Assembly (NCBI RefSeq): GCF_012489685.1
Contig: NC_080043.1
Coordinates: forward strand, 48,747,127-48,811,126
Direction of reading: 5' to 3'
From: Lotus japonicus
Lineage: Eukaryota; Streptophyta; Magnoliopsida; Fabales; Fabaceae
Length of the DNA stretch: 64,000 nucleotides
The translations under genes were made by a program, and so were the position numbers. This document shows positions 43,493 to 54,100 of this stretch, one piece after another. The stretch's first letter is position 1. Every line of letters begins with the position of its first letter. The notes under the pieces were generated by a model. It did not search any database and was not told where the DNA came from. It saw nothing but the letters and a program-made list of their open reading frames with translations.

Positions 43493-43828
43493 TCACTGTG
43501 ATCCCTCAATAGAAGAGCCACACGAAAAGCCATGTGTCGGGAACCTACCCTGTCCCAAAGTAAAACGAATCAGAGCTCTACACAAAATGTGACGCCTGCC
43601 AAAACCTACCCTCCCATTACTGCTCACATAACCGAGTCCACAGCGAACTAAAGACGGCAAGTTGAAGCTCAGCTCCATGCGTCGTAGAACTCCCTCCGTT
43701 AGACGTCCGCGCTCGTCAGTACGGTCCTCCAACTCAAACATGATCCCCCCCGAGGGAGAGACCATCGAAACCTAATCCACCGTCGACATCTGGCAGCAGG
43801 TCGACCGCCCAAACACAAACATGAAACC
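43493..43828 (-). pseudogene. Decayed relative of the LTR-encoded ORF
   Basis: The minus strand encodes MFELEDRTDERGRLTEGVLR and then RMELSFNLPS, aligned to FEMLDQDD...EDRVDRFGRLTEGVLRRYTVSFNLLP in the array LTRs. A stop lies upstream of VSMVSPSGG, and the acidic C-terminal half is not recognisable. It sits at a similar place, about 330-660 bp from the LTR end. Confidence 0.65.
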
Positions 43829-44033
43829 AAAGCCAAGGCGCTAGGGTCAACTCACGGAAATAAGTAGATATACACTCAACATGTGATATGGGGTATAGAT
43901 TAATATGTTGATATATATATAAGCAATCCTAGCATGTTATTGGCTCTAACAATGCTTTAATAAATCAAACAGCACACAATTCCAGTCAGAGTGAATGTAT
44001 GCGTGAAATGCAATCAATATGATCCGGATATTT

Positions 44034-44243
44034 GTGACGCGTTCCCGTTCGCCACTAGTGAAGCATTCCCGTTCTTCACTCTTGGTGAACCATTCCCGTT
44101 ATTCACCGCATGATGAAGCATTCCCGTTCCTCATCGAATAATGCATCGGTGAAGCATTCTCGTTCTTCACCAAATGATGCATTGGTGAACCATTCCTGTT
44201 ATTCACCAAATGATGCATTGGTGAACCATTCCCGTTATTCACC
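44034..44243. repeat. Array of seven stem-loops inside an LTR
   Basis: Hairpins start at 44034, 44057, 44084, 44112, 44148, 44184 and 44220. Each has a stem of 6-7 bp around a loop close to CATTCCCGTT. Stems read AGTGAAG/CTTCACT, GGTGAA/TTCACC, GATGAAG/CCTCATC and GGTGAAG/CTTCACC in different units. Spacing settles to exactly 36 bp in the last four. Role unknown. Confidence 0.85.
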
Positions 44244-44335
44244 AAATGATGCATGATGCAATATGGTTAGCCAAACATCGAATCGTCCTCACAACATAAG
44301 TGTTTAGCTCAAAACCCAATCTCGAAGGCCCAAGA

Positions 44336-44449
44336 GTTAGTGTCGGTCAATACAACACAACTCGGAGTTAGTGTCGGTCAATACAACACAACTCCAACAA
44401 CAAGGGTACTAGAGTAAGAGTTTAGTGTCGGTCAATACAACACAACTCC
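44336..44449. repeat. 28-bp direct repeat, three copies
   Basis: GTTAGTGTCGGTCAATACAA with following CACAACTC occurs at 44336 and 44367, and with TTTAG at about 44421. The last two copies are also followed by CAACAACAAG. Confidence 0.85.
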
Positions 44450-44459
44450 AACAACAAGA

Positions 44460-45703
44460 TGAAGGTGCGAAAAACACTAAAGGGGGGGGGGGTTTGAATA
44501 GAGTTTTTGAATCACGGGTATACTTTTTAAGCTTTTTCAAAACTCAAAGATAAAAACTAAGTGCTGAATGATAGGAAGTAAAGCACGCGAGTATTTTATC
44601 CTGGTTCACTTAAGATAAAAGCTCAAGCTAATCCAGTCCACCTGTGAAGGTGATTTCTTCCTTCTTCTGATGAAGGCAATCCACTAAAATCAATGAGTGT
44701 TACAACTGCACTTTGCAACCTGCTAAGTGACTAACAATACACTGATTTTCTCACTAGTATCCTCTTAAGAAGCTGATCTACCGATCCTCTTAAGACTAGC
44801 TAAATACTGAATCAGCCTTGATTCAGTCCTCTCAAGATCCGACCAACCTTGGTCTCTTGATGAACTTTACAATGTGATGTAAAAGGTTTCGGGTTTACAA
44901 TAAGTGCTTCTAACAAGCGAATGGTAAACTTAGATGTTTAAGAACAGTGAAGAAATAATGCTAAGAGAATGGTTCGTATATGTTGAATGTTTTCAGCAAA
45001 GTTTCTTAACTTCTTTCTTCTTTCTTCAGCCTTTATATACTCCAAGACATGTGATGTAGCCGTTGCTAGGGTTTTATCCGTTGGAGTGGCAATTCTGTAA
45101 TATCAGACTGCTAGACTGTACAAGGTAGGTGGCGGACAGACTGAGACTTGTACGACGTTGTACTGTGATAGCGACTTGTCCTTTCACCAGTTGACTTGTG
45201 ATCAAGGAGCTTCAGATGAACGTTGGTGAAGCTTCTGATCAACGTCAGATTGAAGCTTGGATTCTTCTGACCTTGCAACTTCTGCTTCTGAACAAGTTCC
45301 TCAGAACTTCTGATCGTCAGAGCTAGAATAGCTTGGGTCTTCAGAACCAACTTCTTGCAAGTCTTCAGAACTTGAGTCTTCTGCTTCTGGACCGTTCCAC
45401 TGGAACATCTGGTCTTCAGAACTTCTGACTTAGGTTCTTCAGAACTTCTTGAGAGCTTCCAACTTCAGAGCTTCTGAAGCTTTTGCCACTGTTCAGAACG
45501 AACATGGTAGGATAAAGAGCTCTCTTTTTAGTAACCCTTGGTTCTTCTTCTTCTGAACGAATAGGCTTGGGTCAGATTCAGAACCTGTTTGTCACATCTT
45601 AAAAAGACAAACGTTAGGGTACCACAATTGTTCATCATCACAAACCTTAATTGTAATCATCAAAATATAGAGATGCAACCACTGATCAAACCTTGATTTT
45701 ACA
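44460..45703 (-). repeat. SIRE A 3' LTR (1244 bp)
   Basis: On the minus strand it starts TGTAAAATCAAGG next to a polypurine tract and ends GCACCTTCA. It matches the SIRE B LTR (51579-52814) throughout. Dense CTTCTGAA/TTCAGAAG words occupy 45230-45560. TATA box near 45032. Confidence 0.85.
45032..45039 (-). promoter_or_regulatory. TATA box in SIRE A LTR
   Basis: TATATAAA on the minus strand, in the same place as 52143-52150 in copy B. Confidence 0.6.
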
Positions 45704-45704
45704 A

Positions 45705-45717
45705 TCTCCCCCTTTTT
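45705..45717 (-). other. Polypurine tract of SIRE A
   Basis: AAAAAGGGGGAGA abuts the LTR start. Further G-rich tracts lie at 45868-45888 and 46203-46217. Several PPT-like repeats are a known habit of Sireviruses. Confidence 0.7.
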
Positions 45718-46335
45718 GATGATGACAAAACAAGTATTTTGATGAGCAATTTTTACACAATAAACTGAATACACAGGAAAGAAAAGATCAAAGATTAAAC
45801 TTATCCTTGTGTAATGGTTTGCATTGCTCTTTCTGAATCTGGGATAAGACCTGATTCTGAGCTAGGGTCTCCCCCTGACTCCCCCTGAATCTATGACTTG
45901 ATTAATTGGTGAATAGTCTAGATTCGGAGTCTGTTTATGTGATCAGAATTTACGCTTGAAGAGATGTATACTCATCAGAAGTGATGGTTCAGAACTTAGC
46001 GTATATCACACAGTAACATAGAGTCTTGTCCAGATATAATTGGAATAAGGCGTCAGAAGCAGATTAGTTCAGAATATGAACAAAATGTATTCCTTATTTG
46101 AGACACTTGTCAATATCTATGTGCTATAAGTAATTATACTTATTCTCCTCCACTGGTTTTATATATAATATAGGAAAAAAATTTATCAAAACCATTTTTA
46201 TGTACTCCCCCTTTTTGTCATAATCAAAAGAGTGAAAAACAAACAACAATAACAATAACAAGGACGAGAAGAGATGTTATTAATACAGAACGGATAATGA
46301 GTACAGATGATAGAGGGGAATGAAGAAGACTAATC

Positions 46336-46752
46336 CTAGATACATAGGAAAGCTCGAGAATTCTTCATGGAGAGAAGCTGAAGGTGCAGGGGACGTATGT
46401 CCCGATCAATTGAGGCTAACTGGGTAGCCAGTTCTTCCTTCAGAGCTGCATTCTCTTGGACAGCGTCTGGGTCCGCTTCATTGTGATCTTCTTCATATTC
46501 CAGAAGCATACAAATGCCCTGGAACTGTTCTTCAACGTCCTTCCGGCGATTGGTCAGACGGAGGAGGTCATTCAGAACGTCTTGAAGGTTCTGAAGACAG
46601 TGAGTCTGATGAGAAGTGAGCCAACATTTCAGGAGATTCTCAATCTTCTCAAGATCTTGAGAGATCTGAGAAGAAGATAGATTAACGCTCCATGGAAAGA
46701 CTTGGTCAAATACCATAGTCTTTAGTTCAGAAATTAGGTCGACAGAAGTCAT
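46336..46752 (-). CDS. Small conserved SIRE accessory ORF, 138 aa (copy A)
   Basis: An intact frame starts MTSVDLISELKTMVFDQVFP and ends NSRAFLCI. It looks mostly alpha-helical with heptad-like Leu spacing (IENLLKCWLTSHQTHCLQNL) and a Glu-rich stretch near residue 90; no membrane segment or known domain. Copy B has the same length with about 20 substitutions and no indel. It lies between the envelope-like ORF and the 3' LTR on the same strand, so it may be read from a shared or spliced transcript. It stays open here although its neighbour in copy A is broken. Confidence 0.6.
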   Translation of the reverse strand: MTSVDLISELKTMVFDQVFPWSVNLSSSQISQDLEKIENLLKCWLTSHQTHCLQNLQDVLNDLLRLTNRRKDVEEQFQGICMLLEYEEDHNEADPDAVQENAALKEELATQLASIDRDIRPLHLQLLSMKNSRAFLCI

Positions 46753-46984
46753 TCTTGAACTAGAAGTAAGGGAAGTGAATTGCGGTGTGATGGAGAAGAA
46801 GGATTGCAGAGATTATAAGGAGGAAAAGTAACCGAAAAACATGCATAAAACTTATCAAATCATAAAGGCATGTGAGTTACGAAGAAGATGATGCATTGAA
46901 TCATAGAAGAATAAATTAACACAGTCAACAGATAATAAATGCATTCAAAGCAGATACATGCATGCAGGATAGAAGAGAGGGGAA

Positions 46985-49900
46985 TCAAGGCTTGGAAGAG
47001 GAAGGAAGATGCTCGATCAGAAACTTCATCATGTCTTCCATTCTGCGGGAGGATTCCTGAATCTTCCTGCTCTGCTCAATCTGAACCTGGCCTTGCTGCT
47101 CAACCATCTGAAACAGTCTCTGCTGATCATCTTGGATGCGGTCAATTCTAGCAGCAAGAGAAGTAACTTCTGGAGCTGGAGCTGAAGTAGGAACTACTGG
47201 AGCTTGAGTGGCACCAGCCTCTGAAGTCATAGCAGTATCAATTTGAATTGGCCCTTGCTTCTCAACTCCATTAGCATATGCATCTTCCAGAATGATTAGC
47301 CCTTCAGAACTGTCTTCTTCAACCTCTGCTGAGATCATCTCTGCATCTTCTGAGGTACATTCAGAGACAACATATTGTCTTTCAGCCATAGCTCTTCTCA
47401 GAGGTGCACAAACCCTGTGCAGCACTCTCTGCCTCTGCTCATAGGCTCTCTCAGATGCATCATGAACTCTTAGTCGTTTCTCCCTGCTAAGCTGCTTCTG
47501 AAGTTCATTAACTTTGCCTTCTGACCATCTTTCAAAGGCAGACCATAGACCATCAACAAGAGAGGCATCAAACTGATTATCAGTTACCTGGTACAGCCAA
47601 TTCAGTCTTCTGGAGGCCTCTTCAGAGAACTCCTGAATGAGTTGAGTAAGATTCTGAGGTTGGAAGGAGGTGGCCAAGGTCAGAACAGGCTGAGGAGTTC
47701 TGACAGCATTGGAGCTTGAAGCATTTGAGCTATCAGGTTTGAGTTGTTCTAAAGGAGTGGACTCAATCTCGTGGTCCTTCTCTATGCCTGAGTGATTTGA
47801 TTCATCCATGTGCTCAGCTTCAGAGATTGTATCTGGCCTTTGCCTTGAGGTAATAGTCTTCTCAGGTGAGGTGAAACTCAGATCCTGTGAGTTGACTGCA
47901 GAGTAGTTGGACAAGGACACATAGGAAGACTCAGGAACATCTTGAAGCTGATCTTCAAAGTTGGAAGCAACTTGTTGGAGAGGCTTTACATTGAAAGGCG
48001 GTACAAGAATCTGAACATCATCATCCTCTTTTTCTGTCTCAACAGGGATCTCACCAGTTTGGGTTATGAGGAAGGTGTGTGAAGTGGATGCAGGCCTTGG
48101 AGTGAATTGTTGAACCAAGGTTCTCAGGGTAGCCTCACTTTGAACAATACCTTGAATGAAGGAATTGAAAGGAGGTACTGGTTCAGTTGGGATGGATGTG
48201 GAAGAGGTGTAAATTGGAATGGAAGGGATGGTTGTGGTAGCTGTTTGGATGGTTGATTTAGGAGCTTGAGGTTCAGTTTGTGTTTCAGCTTGTGTCTCAG
48301 GTTGAGTCTCAGGTTGAGTGGGTGCTGTTTGGTTTGAGGTAGGCATGGAGGTAGATATAGCAGGGGTTGTTCAGGAATAACTACTAAAGCAGAATCAGAG
48401 TTAATGCTTTCAGTAATTACCTTACTTGGGCTTCTGATGGATGTGGTTCTGGTAAGTTTTGCAGCCCTTGCTGGATCAGAAGTGCTCTTAGATCTTCTTT
48501 CCCGTTGTGCTTCTGAAGCAGGTTCAGATGCTTGTTCTGCTTATGCCTCTTTCTGCTGAAGTGGACCCCTCAGAGGAAGCTTCCTTCTCTTCACTAAGGG
48601 TACAACATCAGAATCAGTGGATTCTTCAGCGTCTGAAGCTTCCCTTATAACCTGAAGCACATTCTGGATGATCTCATGGTCATCCTGCTCATCTTCCTCT
48701 TCCTCAAGGATAACTTTTCGTCTCTTAGCCAGAGGAACATCATCATCTTCAGTCTCCTCACTTGAGGAGTCTTCCCATGAGTCTTCAGAGCTTTCAGATT
48801 CAGACACTTGTCGTGATTGAACTGAGGTTCTCTTAGGAGGTCTTTCAGGAGAGGGTTCCCTGATGACCACAGTCTTGGATGCAACTTTCTTCTTTGTAGG
48901 TTCCTCTGTCAGAATCCTTTTGCCCTTAGGATCTGAAGGCTTGCTGCTTGTTGCCTTCCTTGATTTCCTTGTTGCCAACTTAGGAGGACTTTCAGGAAGT
49001 GTTTTGACAAACTCCTCGAGAGTGATAGGATCTCCTTGTCTTCTGAGCATTCTCACATATTCCAGAATGCATGCTGGATTATCCTTTTTGGACCAGAGGG
49101 GAAAATCATCAATAGGGTAGTTCCTCTGACGAACTTCATCAGAAGTGTCTTCTCTGGGAACGACTTGAACTTTCTCAATGATCTGCATTTTCTTCAGCTT
49201 TGTTGCATTGAGAGCATTGCCAATAGACATGGCCAGATCTTCATGAAGTCCAAAGTCTGACAGGGTCTTGACAAGCTTATTCTGGACAAAGATATCGGAT
49301 AGCAATCTTCCATATGGAATGTAAGAGATGAACCTCTTGTTCTCAGAACCAGTTGTGGTCCTTGATTTCTCAACGCATTCCTTCAGATAATTGAAGAGAA
49401 GAAATGGCAGACATATAGGCTCACCTGTGGAAATGTAGTACATGATTACCTTTTGAGTTGCATTCAGGTAATCAGTTCCTCTAGTTCTGGGGTGAATGCA
49501 GTGAATGAAGATCTTCTGCCAAATCTTCATCTGAGACTTTAAGTCCTTTATGTTGTACTTGGTTTTCTCCTGAGACCAGTTATCATAAAGCGCCTTGTTG
49601 ACCACATTCCTCATCCCAGGAACATTTGCATCAACGTTTTTAATCCTTTTACCTTGCTGGAACTCCATACCCAGCAGCTTTGCAATAGATTCTTCAGAAA
49701 TCACAATTTTCTTGTCCAGCACATGAGAGACAACGTAGTAATCATTGCAGACTGCGTTTTTCCAGAATTCTACCACCAATTTGTGATAGATCGGACCACA
49801 GAGCCTATTGAAGTAGCCAGACCACCCTTGCAAGTTGACTTGATCCCTTATGTCAAACCCATGTTCCGCCAGATTGTCAAATCAACTCTTGCTTCACAGC

Positions 49901-50054
49901 ACACATTAAGTTCTTCTGCTTTCTTGACACAAGTGACTACATTTGGCGCATTTAGAATCTTCTGTGCTTCTTCAAATCTTTGATTCACTTGTTCTTCGGT
50001 AGTTTGCTTGGAAGAAGCAAAAACATTTACCTTGGGTTTCCTCGATTTGCCCAT
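46985..50054 (-). pseudogene. SIRE A envelope-like ORF, broken
   Basis: Aligned to the intact 1020-aa frame of copy B, it starts at the ATG at 50054 (MGKSRKPKVNV). A one-base loss near 49878 shifts the frame. The main body (49833-48541) then runs to a TAA at 48541-48543, and a missing G near 48356 separates the final 453-codon part (48346-46985). So there are two frameshifts and one stop. Sequence and domain order otherwise match copy B, including GWSGYFNRLCGPIYHKLVVE, an acidic Ser-rich linker and a C-terminal coiled-coil-like helix. Confidence 0.85.
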
Positions 50055-50470
50055 GATTCTCAGAGAATGAGGTTTAGGGTTCAGAGAGAAAGGGGAAATG
50101 TTGGAGGGAGGAGTATGAATGAATGCAATGCTCACGAAGAGTTTCAAAACCGTAAGTGTAAGTGAGTGGAAGATCGTGTGTGACATTGCATATAGTGGGT
50201 TTAATGGTAACCGTTGACAGTTTTAAGAAATTAAAGGCAGAATCAACGGTTATAAAATAGATAGTCTGAAAATAGCATAGTAGAGGAGAGTAGGCATCAT
50301 CATTATAGCAAATATACCATGCGACTCAAGGAACTATGTCACAAATGAAGTGACACGTGTATTGTTGCCTACCACAGAAGTTTAACCGGTGGGTTAAGTG
50401 CTTCTGATCGAGTAACTTCTGAAGGGATAACGTCTGATGACTTCAGAGGTACCAGGGTCAGAAGATGTGA
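50055..50470 (-). other. SIRE A sequence between pol end and envelope-like ORF
   Basis: Matches 57164-57570 in copy B, including GTGTGACATTGCATATAGTG-type sequence and TAAGTGCTTCTGAT. No coding potential on either copy. The match ends near GGGTCAGAAG at about 50465. Confidence 0.7.
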
Positions 50471-50474
50471 GTAG

Positions 50475-51578
50475 AGTCAAAGATGTGAGCATTCCCAAGG
50501 GTTCAACCTCTTCTAGCCTGCTTGCAAAGGTCTCTGGATTGGGCGAACTCCCGAGCTTGCTTGCAGAGGTCTCTGGACTGGGCAAACTTCTGTGAATTCT
50601 CTTCAAAGAATCTTATTCAGTTCTCTGCGAGCAAGCTCAAGCAAATCACGATTGATGACCTGTACAAGGTTCGCCAGATGGAAGGAGAGACTCTGAAGCA
50701 GTATGTGGGGAGGTATAGTGCAGTGTCTGTCAAGATCGAAGAGTTAGAGCCGCACGCTTGTGCGAGAACCTTCAAGAATAGACGGTTACCTGGAATGCTG
50801 AACAGCAAGCTATGTAGGAAACCAGCTCATTCCATGGCGTAAATTCGTGCGCGGGCAAACCCCTACATTTTGGACGAGGAGGACGACACGTTCAAAAGAA
50901 AGCGCACGAAGAAGGAGAAAGAGGGCGGACAAGTGGAACCACTGAAGAAGGACGGGAAAGGACGGGAAAAAAAGGAGTATGCTAAGGAGCAGCTATATCT
51001 GAAGAAAAGTAAGTCGTCGGAGAAGTACGCTACGGAGCAGCTATATCTGAAGAAAAGAGAGTTTTGAGCGACGTCGCCCTTGGTTGCAACAAGGATCACG
51101 ACGACGAGAGGAGGCGAAGAAGGACCTGAGCTCAATTTGACAGACTTGCTTCGTGAGGTAAAAGCAACGAATGCAGTTGCGGAAGTTGAGCAAGAGGCGC
51201 GCGCGCCACGTGTGGCGGTAGACAAGACTAAATGGTGCGAGTACCACCGCTCGGCGAGCCATGACACTGATGACTGCTTCAATCTGAAGAAGGAAATTGA
51301 GAGGCTGATCAAGGCGGGGCGCTCACAGCAGTATGATCGAGGCGATCGTCAGCAAAGGGACCGCCAACGAGAGGAGCGCCGACAGGACAACCGTGGCTCG
51401 ACCCCGACGAGAGATCGAAAGAAGACATTAGCAACAGGAAAAAAGGGAGCTGAGGAAACCTTCAACAAAGAAATGGAACCGCCTGTTGGCACCATGAATA
51501 CAACTGCTGGAGGCTTCGATGGCGGGGGTGACTCTCAGGCGGCGAGGCAACGGCACGTCAAGGCGGTCAGTTCGGTAC
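50475..51578 (+). pseudogene. Tat/Ogre-type gypsy gag fragment
   Basis: The + strand frame at 50522-50842 has gag text (QITIDDLYKVRQMEGETLKQ, then YVGRYSAVSVKIEEL), a stop, a Lys/Glu-rich part with an in-frame 48-bp duplication, another stop near 51065, then a frame at 51080-51578 with KWCEYHRSASHDTDDCFNLK, the CX2H..HX4DC-type motif of Tat-clade gag, and a later TAGGFDGGGDSQAARQRH motif. It is cut at 51578 by the SIRE B LTR. No protease or reverse transcriptase of this element is present. Tat elements normally encode gag and pol in this order; only gag remains here. Confidence 0.7.
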
Positions 51579-52814
51579 TGAAGGTGCGAAAAACACTAGA
51601 AAGGGGGGTTTGAATAGAGTTTTTGAATCTCGGGTATACTTTTAAGCTTTTTCAAAACTCAAAGATAAAAACTAAGTGCTGAATAATAGGAAGTAAAGCA
51701 CATGAGTATTTTATCCTGGTTCACTTGAGATAAAAGCTCAAGCTAATCCAGTCCACCTGTGAAGGTGATTTCTTCCTTCTGATGAAGGCAATCCACTAAA
51801 ATCAATGAGTGTTACAACTGTACTTTGCAACCTGCTAAGTGACTAACAATACACTGATTTTCTCACTAGTATCCTCTTAAGAAGCTGATCTACCGATCCT
51901 CTTAAGACTAGCTAAATACTGAATCAGCCTTGATTCAGTCCTCTCAAGATCCGACCAACCTTGGTCTCTTGATGAACTTTACAAAATGTGTAAAAGGTTT
52001 CGGGTTTACAATAAGTGCTTCTAACAAGCGAATAGTAAACTCAGAAGTTTAAGAACAGTGAAGAAATAATGCTAAGAGAATGGTTCGTATGTGTTGATTA
52101 TTTTCAGCAAAGTTTCTCGGCCTCTTTCTTCTTTCTTCAGCCTTTATATACTCCAAGACTTGTGATGTAGCCGTTGCTAGGGTTTTATCCGTTGGAGTGG
52201 CAATTCTGTAATATCAGACTGCTAGGCTGTACAAGGTAGGTGGCGGACATACTGAGATTTGTACGACGTTGTACTGTGATAATGACCTGTCTTTTCACCA
52301 GTTGACTTGAGATGAAGGAGCTTCAGATGAACGTTGATGAAGCTTTTGATCATCGTCAGATTGGAGCTTGGATTCCTCTAACCGTGCAACTTCTGCTTCT
52401 GAACAAGTTCCTCAGAACTTCTGATCGTCAGAGCTAGAATAGCTTGGGTCTTCAGAACCAACTTCTTGTAAGTCTTCAGAACTTGAGTCTTCTGCATCTG
52501 GATCGTTCCACTGGAACATCTGGCCTTCAGAACTTCTGACTTGAGTTCTTCAGATCTTCTTGAGAGCTTCCATCTTCAGAGCTTCTGAAGCTTTTGCCAC
52601 TGTTCAGAACGAACATGGTAGGATGAAGAGCTCTCTTTTTAGTAACCCTTGGTTCTTCTTCTTCTGAACGAATAGGCTTGGGTCAGATTCAGAACCTGTT
52701 TGTCACAACTTAAAAAGACAAACGTTAGGGTACCACAATTGTTCATCATCACAAACCTTAATTGTAATCATCAAAATATAGAGATGCAACCACTGATCAA
52801 ACCTTGATCTTACA
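51579..52814 (-). repeat. SIRE B 3' LTR (1236 bp)
   Basis: On the minus strand it starts TGTAAGATCAAGG and ends GCACCTTCA. It matches the SIRE A LTR with scattered substitutions and small indels. The flanking pentamer on the left is GGTAC; no partner is available because the other end is lost. Confidence 0.85.
52143..52150 (-). promoter_or_regulatory. TATA box in SIRE B LTR
   Basis: TATATAAA on the minus strand. Confidence 0.6.
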
Positions 52815-53294
52815 ATCTCCCCGTTTTGATGATGACAAAACAAGTATTTTGATGAACAATTTTTACACAGTAAACTGAATACACAAGAGAGAAAGGATCA
52901 GAGATTAAACTTATCCTTGTGTAACGGTTTGCAATGCTCTTTCTGAATCTGGGTTAAAACCTGATTCTGAGCAAGGGTCTCCCCCTGACTCCCCCTGAAT
53001 CTATTACTTGATGAATTTGTGAAGAAACTAGATTCGGAGTCTGGTTATGTGATCAGAATTTACGCTTGAAGAGATGTATACTCATCAGAAGTGATGGTTT
53101 CAGAACTTAGCGTATCTCACATAATGACATAGAGTCTTGTTCAGATATAATTGGAATAAAGCATTAGAAGCAAGATTAGTTCAAAATGTATTCCTTATCT
53201 GAGACGCTTGACAATATCTATGTGCTATAAGTATTGATACTTGTTCTCCTCTACTGGTTTTATGTAATATAAAAATTTATCAAAACCAATGTAT

Positions 53295-53310
53295 GTACTC
53301 CCCCTTTTTG
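53295..53310 (-). other. Internal polypurine tract of SIRE B
   Basis: CAAAAAGGGGGAGTAC on the minus strand lies about 480 bp upstream of the LTR. The tract next to the LTR itself (52815-52827) has a changed base, AAAACGGGGAGA. Another G-rich pair is at 52979-52998. Confidence 0.6.
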
Positions 53311-53437
53311 TCATAATCAAAAAGAGTGAAAAACACAGACAACAATAACAATAACAGGAAATGATGCAACTAAATATGTTATTATTACTGAACGGAGAAG
53401 AAGTACAAGGGAGAGAGAGGAATGAAGAAGACTAATC

Positions 53438-53854
53438 CTAGATAAATAGGAACGCTCGAGAATTCTTCATGGAGAGAAGGTGAAGGTGGAGGGGACGAAT
53501 GTCCTGATCAATTGAGGCTAACTGAGCTGCTAGCTCCTCCTTCAACGCCACATTCTCCTGGACCGCCTCTGGATCCGCTACATCGTTATCTGCTTCATAT
53601 TCCAGAAGCATGCAAATGCCCTGGAATTGATCTTCAACGTCTTTCCGACGATTGGTCAGACGGAGGAGGTCAGTCAGAACTTCTTGAAGGTTCTGAAGAC
53701 AGAGAGTCTGATGAGAGGTGAGCCAACAGGTCAGAAGATGCTCAATCTTCTCAATAGCTTGAGAGATCTCAGAAGAGGAAAGATTAACACTCCATGGAAA
53801 GACTTGGTCAAATACCAAAGTCTTGAGTTCAGAAATCAAATCGACAGAAGTCAT
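53438..53854 (-). CDS. Small conserved SIRE accessory ORF, 138 aa (copy B)
   Basis: Intact frame starting MTSVDLISELKTLVFDQVFP and ending NSRAFLFI, the same length as copy A. The shared core includes LLRLTNRRKDVE and FQGICMLLEYE. Predicted by eye to be helical and soluble. Function unknown. It follows the envelope-like ORF after a 246-bp spacer. Confidence 0.6.
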   Translation of the reverse strand: MTSVDLISELKTLVFDQVFPWSVNLSSSEISQAIEKIEHLLTCWLTSHQTLCLQNLQEVLTDLLRLTNRRKDVEDQFQGICMLLEYEADNDVADPEAVQENVALKEELAAQLASIDQDIRPLHLHLLSMKNSRAFLFI

Positions 53855-54100
53855 TCTTGAACAAGGAGTAATGAAACAGAATGATGAGGGAGTGAATTGC
53901 TTTGTGATGAAGAGGAAGGATGGCGAAGATTATAAGGAGAAAAGGTAACAGAAAAACATGCAGAAAACTTATCAAATCATAAAGGCATGTAAGTTACTAA
54001 ATGCACGGTGCATTGAATCAGATAAGAAATAATTAAACATAGTCAGCATAAAATAAATGCGGTCATAACAATTAAATGTATGCATGATAGAGATGAGGAA

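Larger units (their letters stand above)
43161..44459 (-). repeat. Long LTR fragment of a third Tekay-related family
   Basis: On the minus strand it ends with CCGGAAATCGGGGTGTTACA, the same end as the array LTRs. It also shares GTTTGGCTAACCA-type sequence near 44265 with GTTTGGCTAATCA in LTR 3. It carries a decayed copy of the LTR ORF, an array of hairpins (44034-44243) and a 28-bp direct repeat (44336-44449). The SIRE A element cuts it at 44460, and the upstream part was not found. Confidence 0.75.
44460..50470 (-). mobile_element. SIRE-type copia element A, 3' part
   Basis: Minus-strand order: envelope-like ORF (broken), small 138-aa ORF, polypurine tracts, 3' LTR (44460-45703). The 5' LTR, gag and pol are absent; similarity to copy B stops near 50470, just before where pol would end. 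It sits next to the hairpin-bearing LTR on one side and a Tat-type gag fragment on the other. Both ORFs and the LTR are close relatives of copy B. Confidence 0.85.

Noticed and set aside
44034..44243. CRISPR-like array
   Set aside because: Units are hairpins with similar spacers in a plant LTR; no unique spacers and no cas genes.
45230..45580. Heat-shock elements in the SIRE LTR
   Set aside because: The GAA and TTC triplets are mostly separated by one base (GAACTTC, TTCTGAA) rather than the two bases of a standard element.
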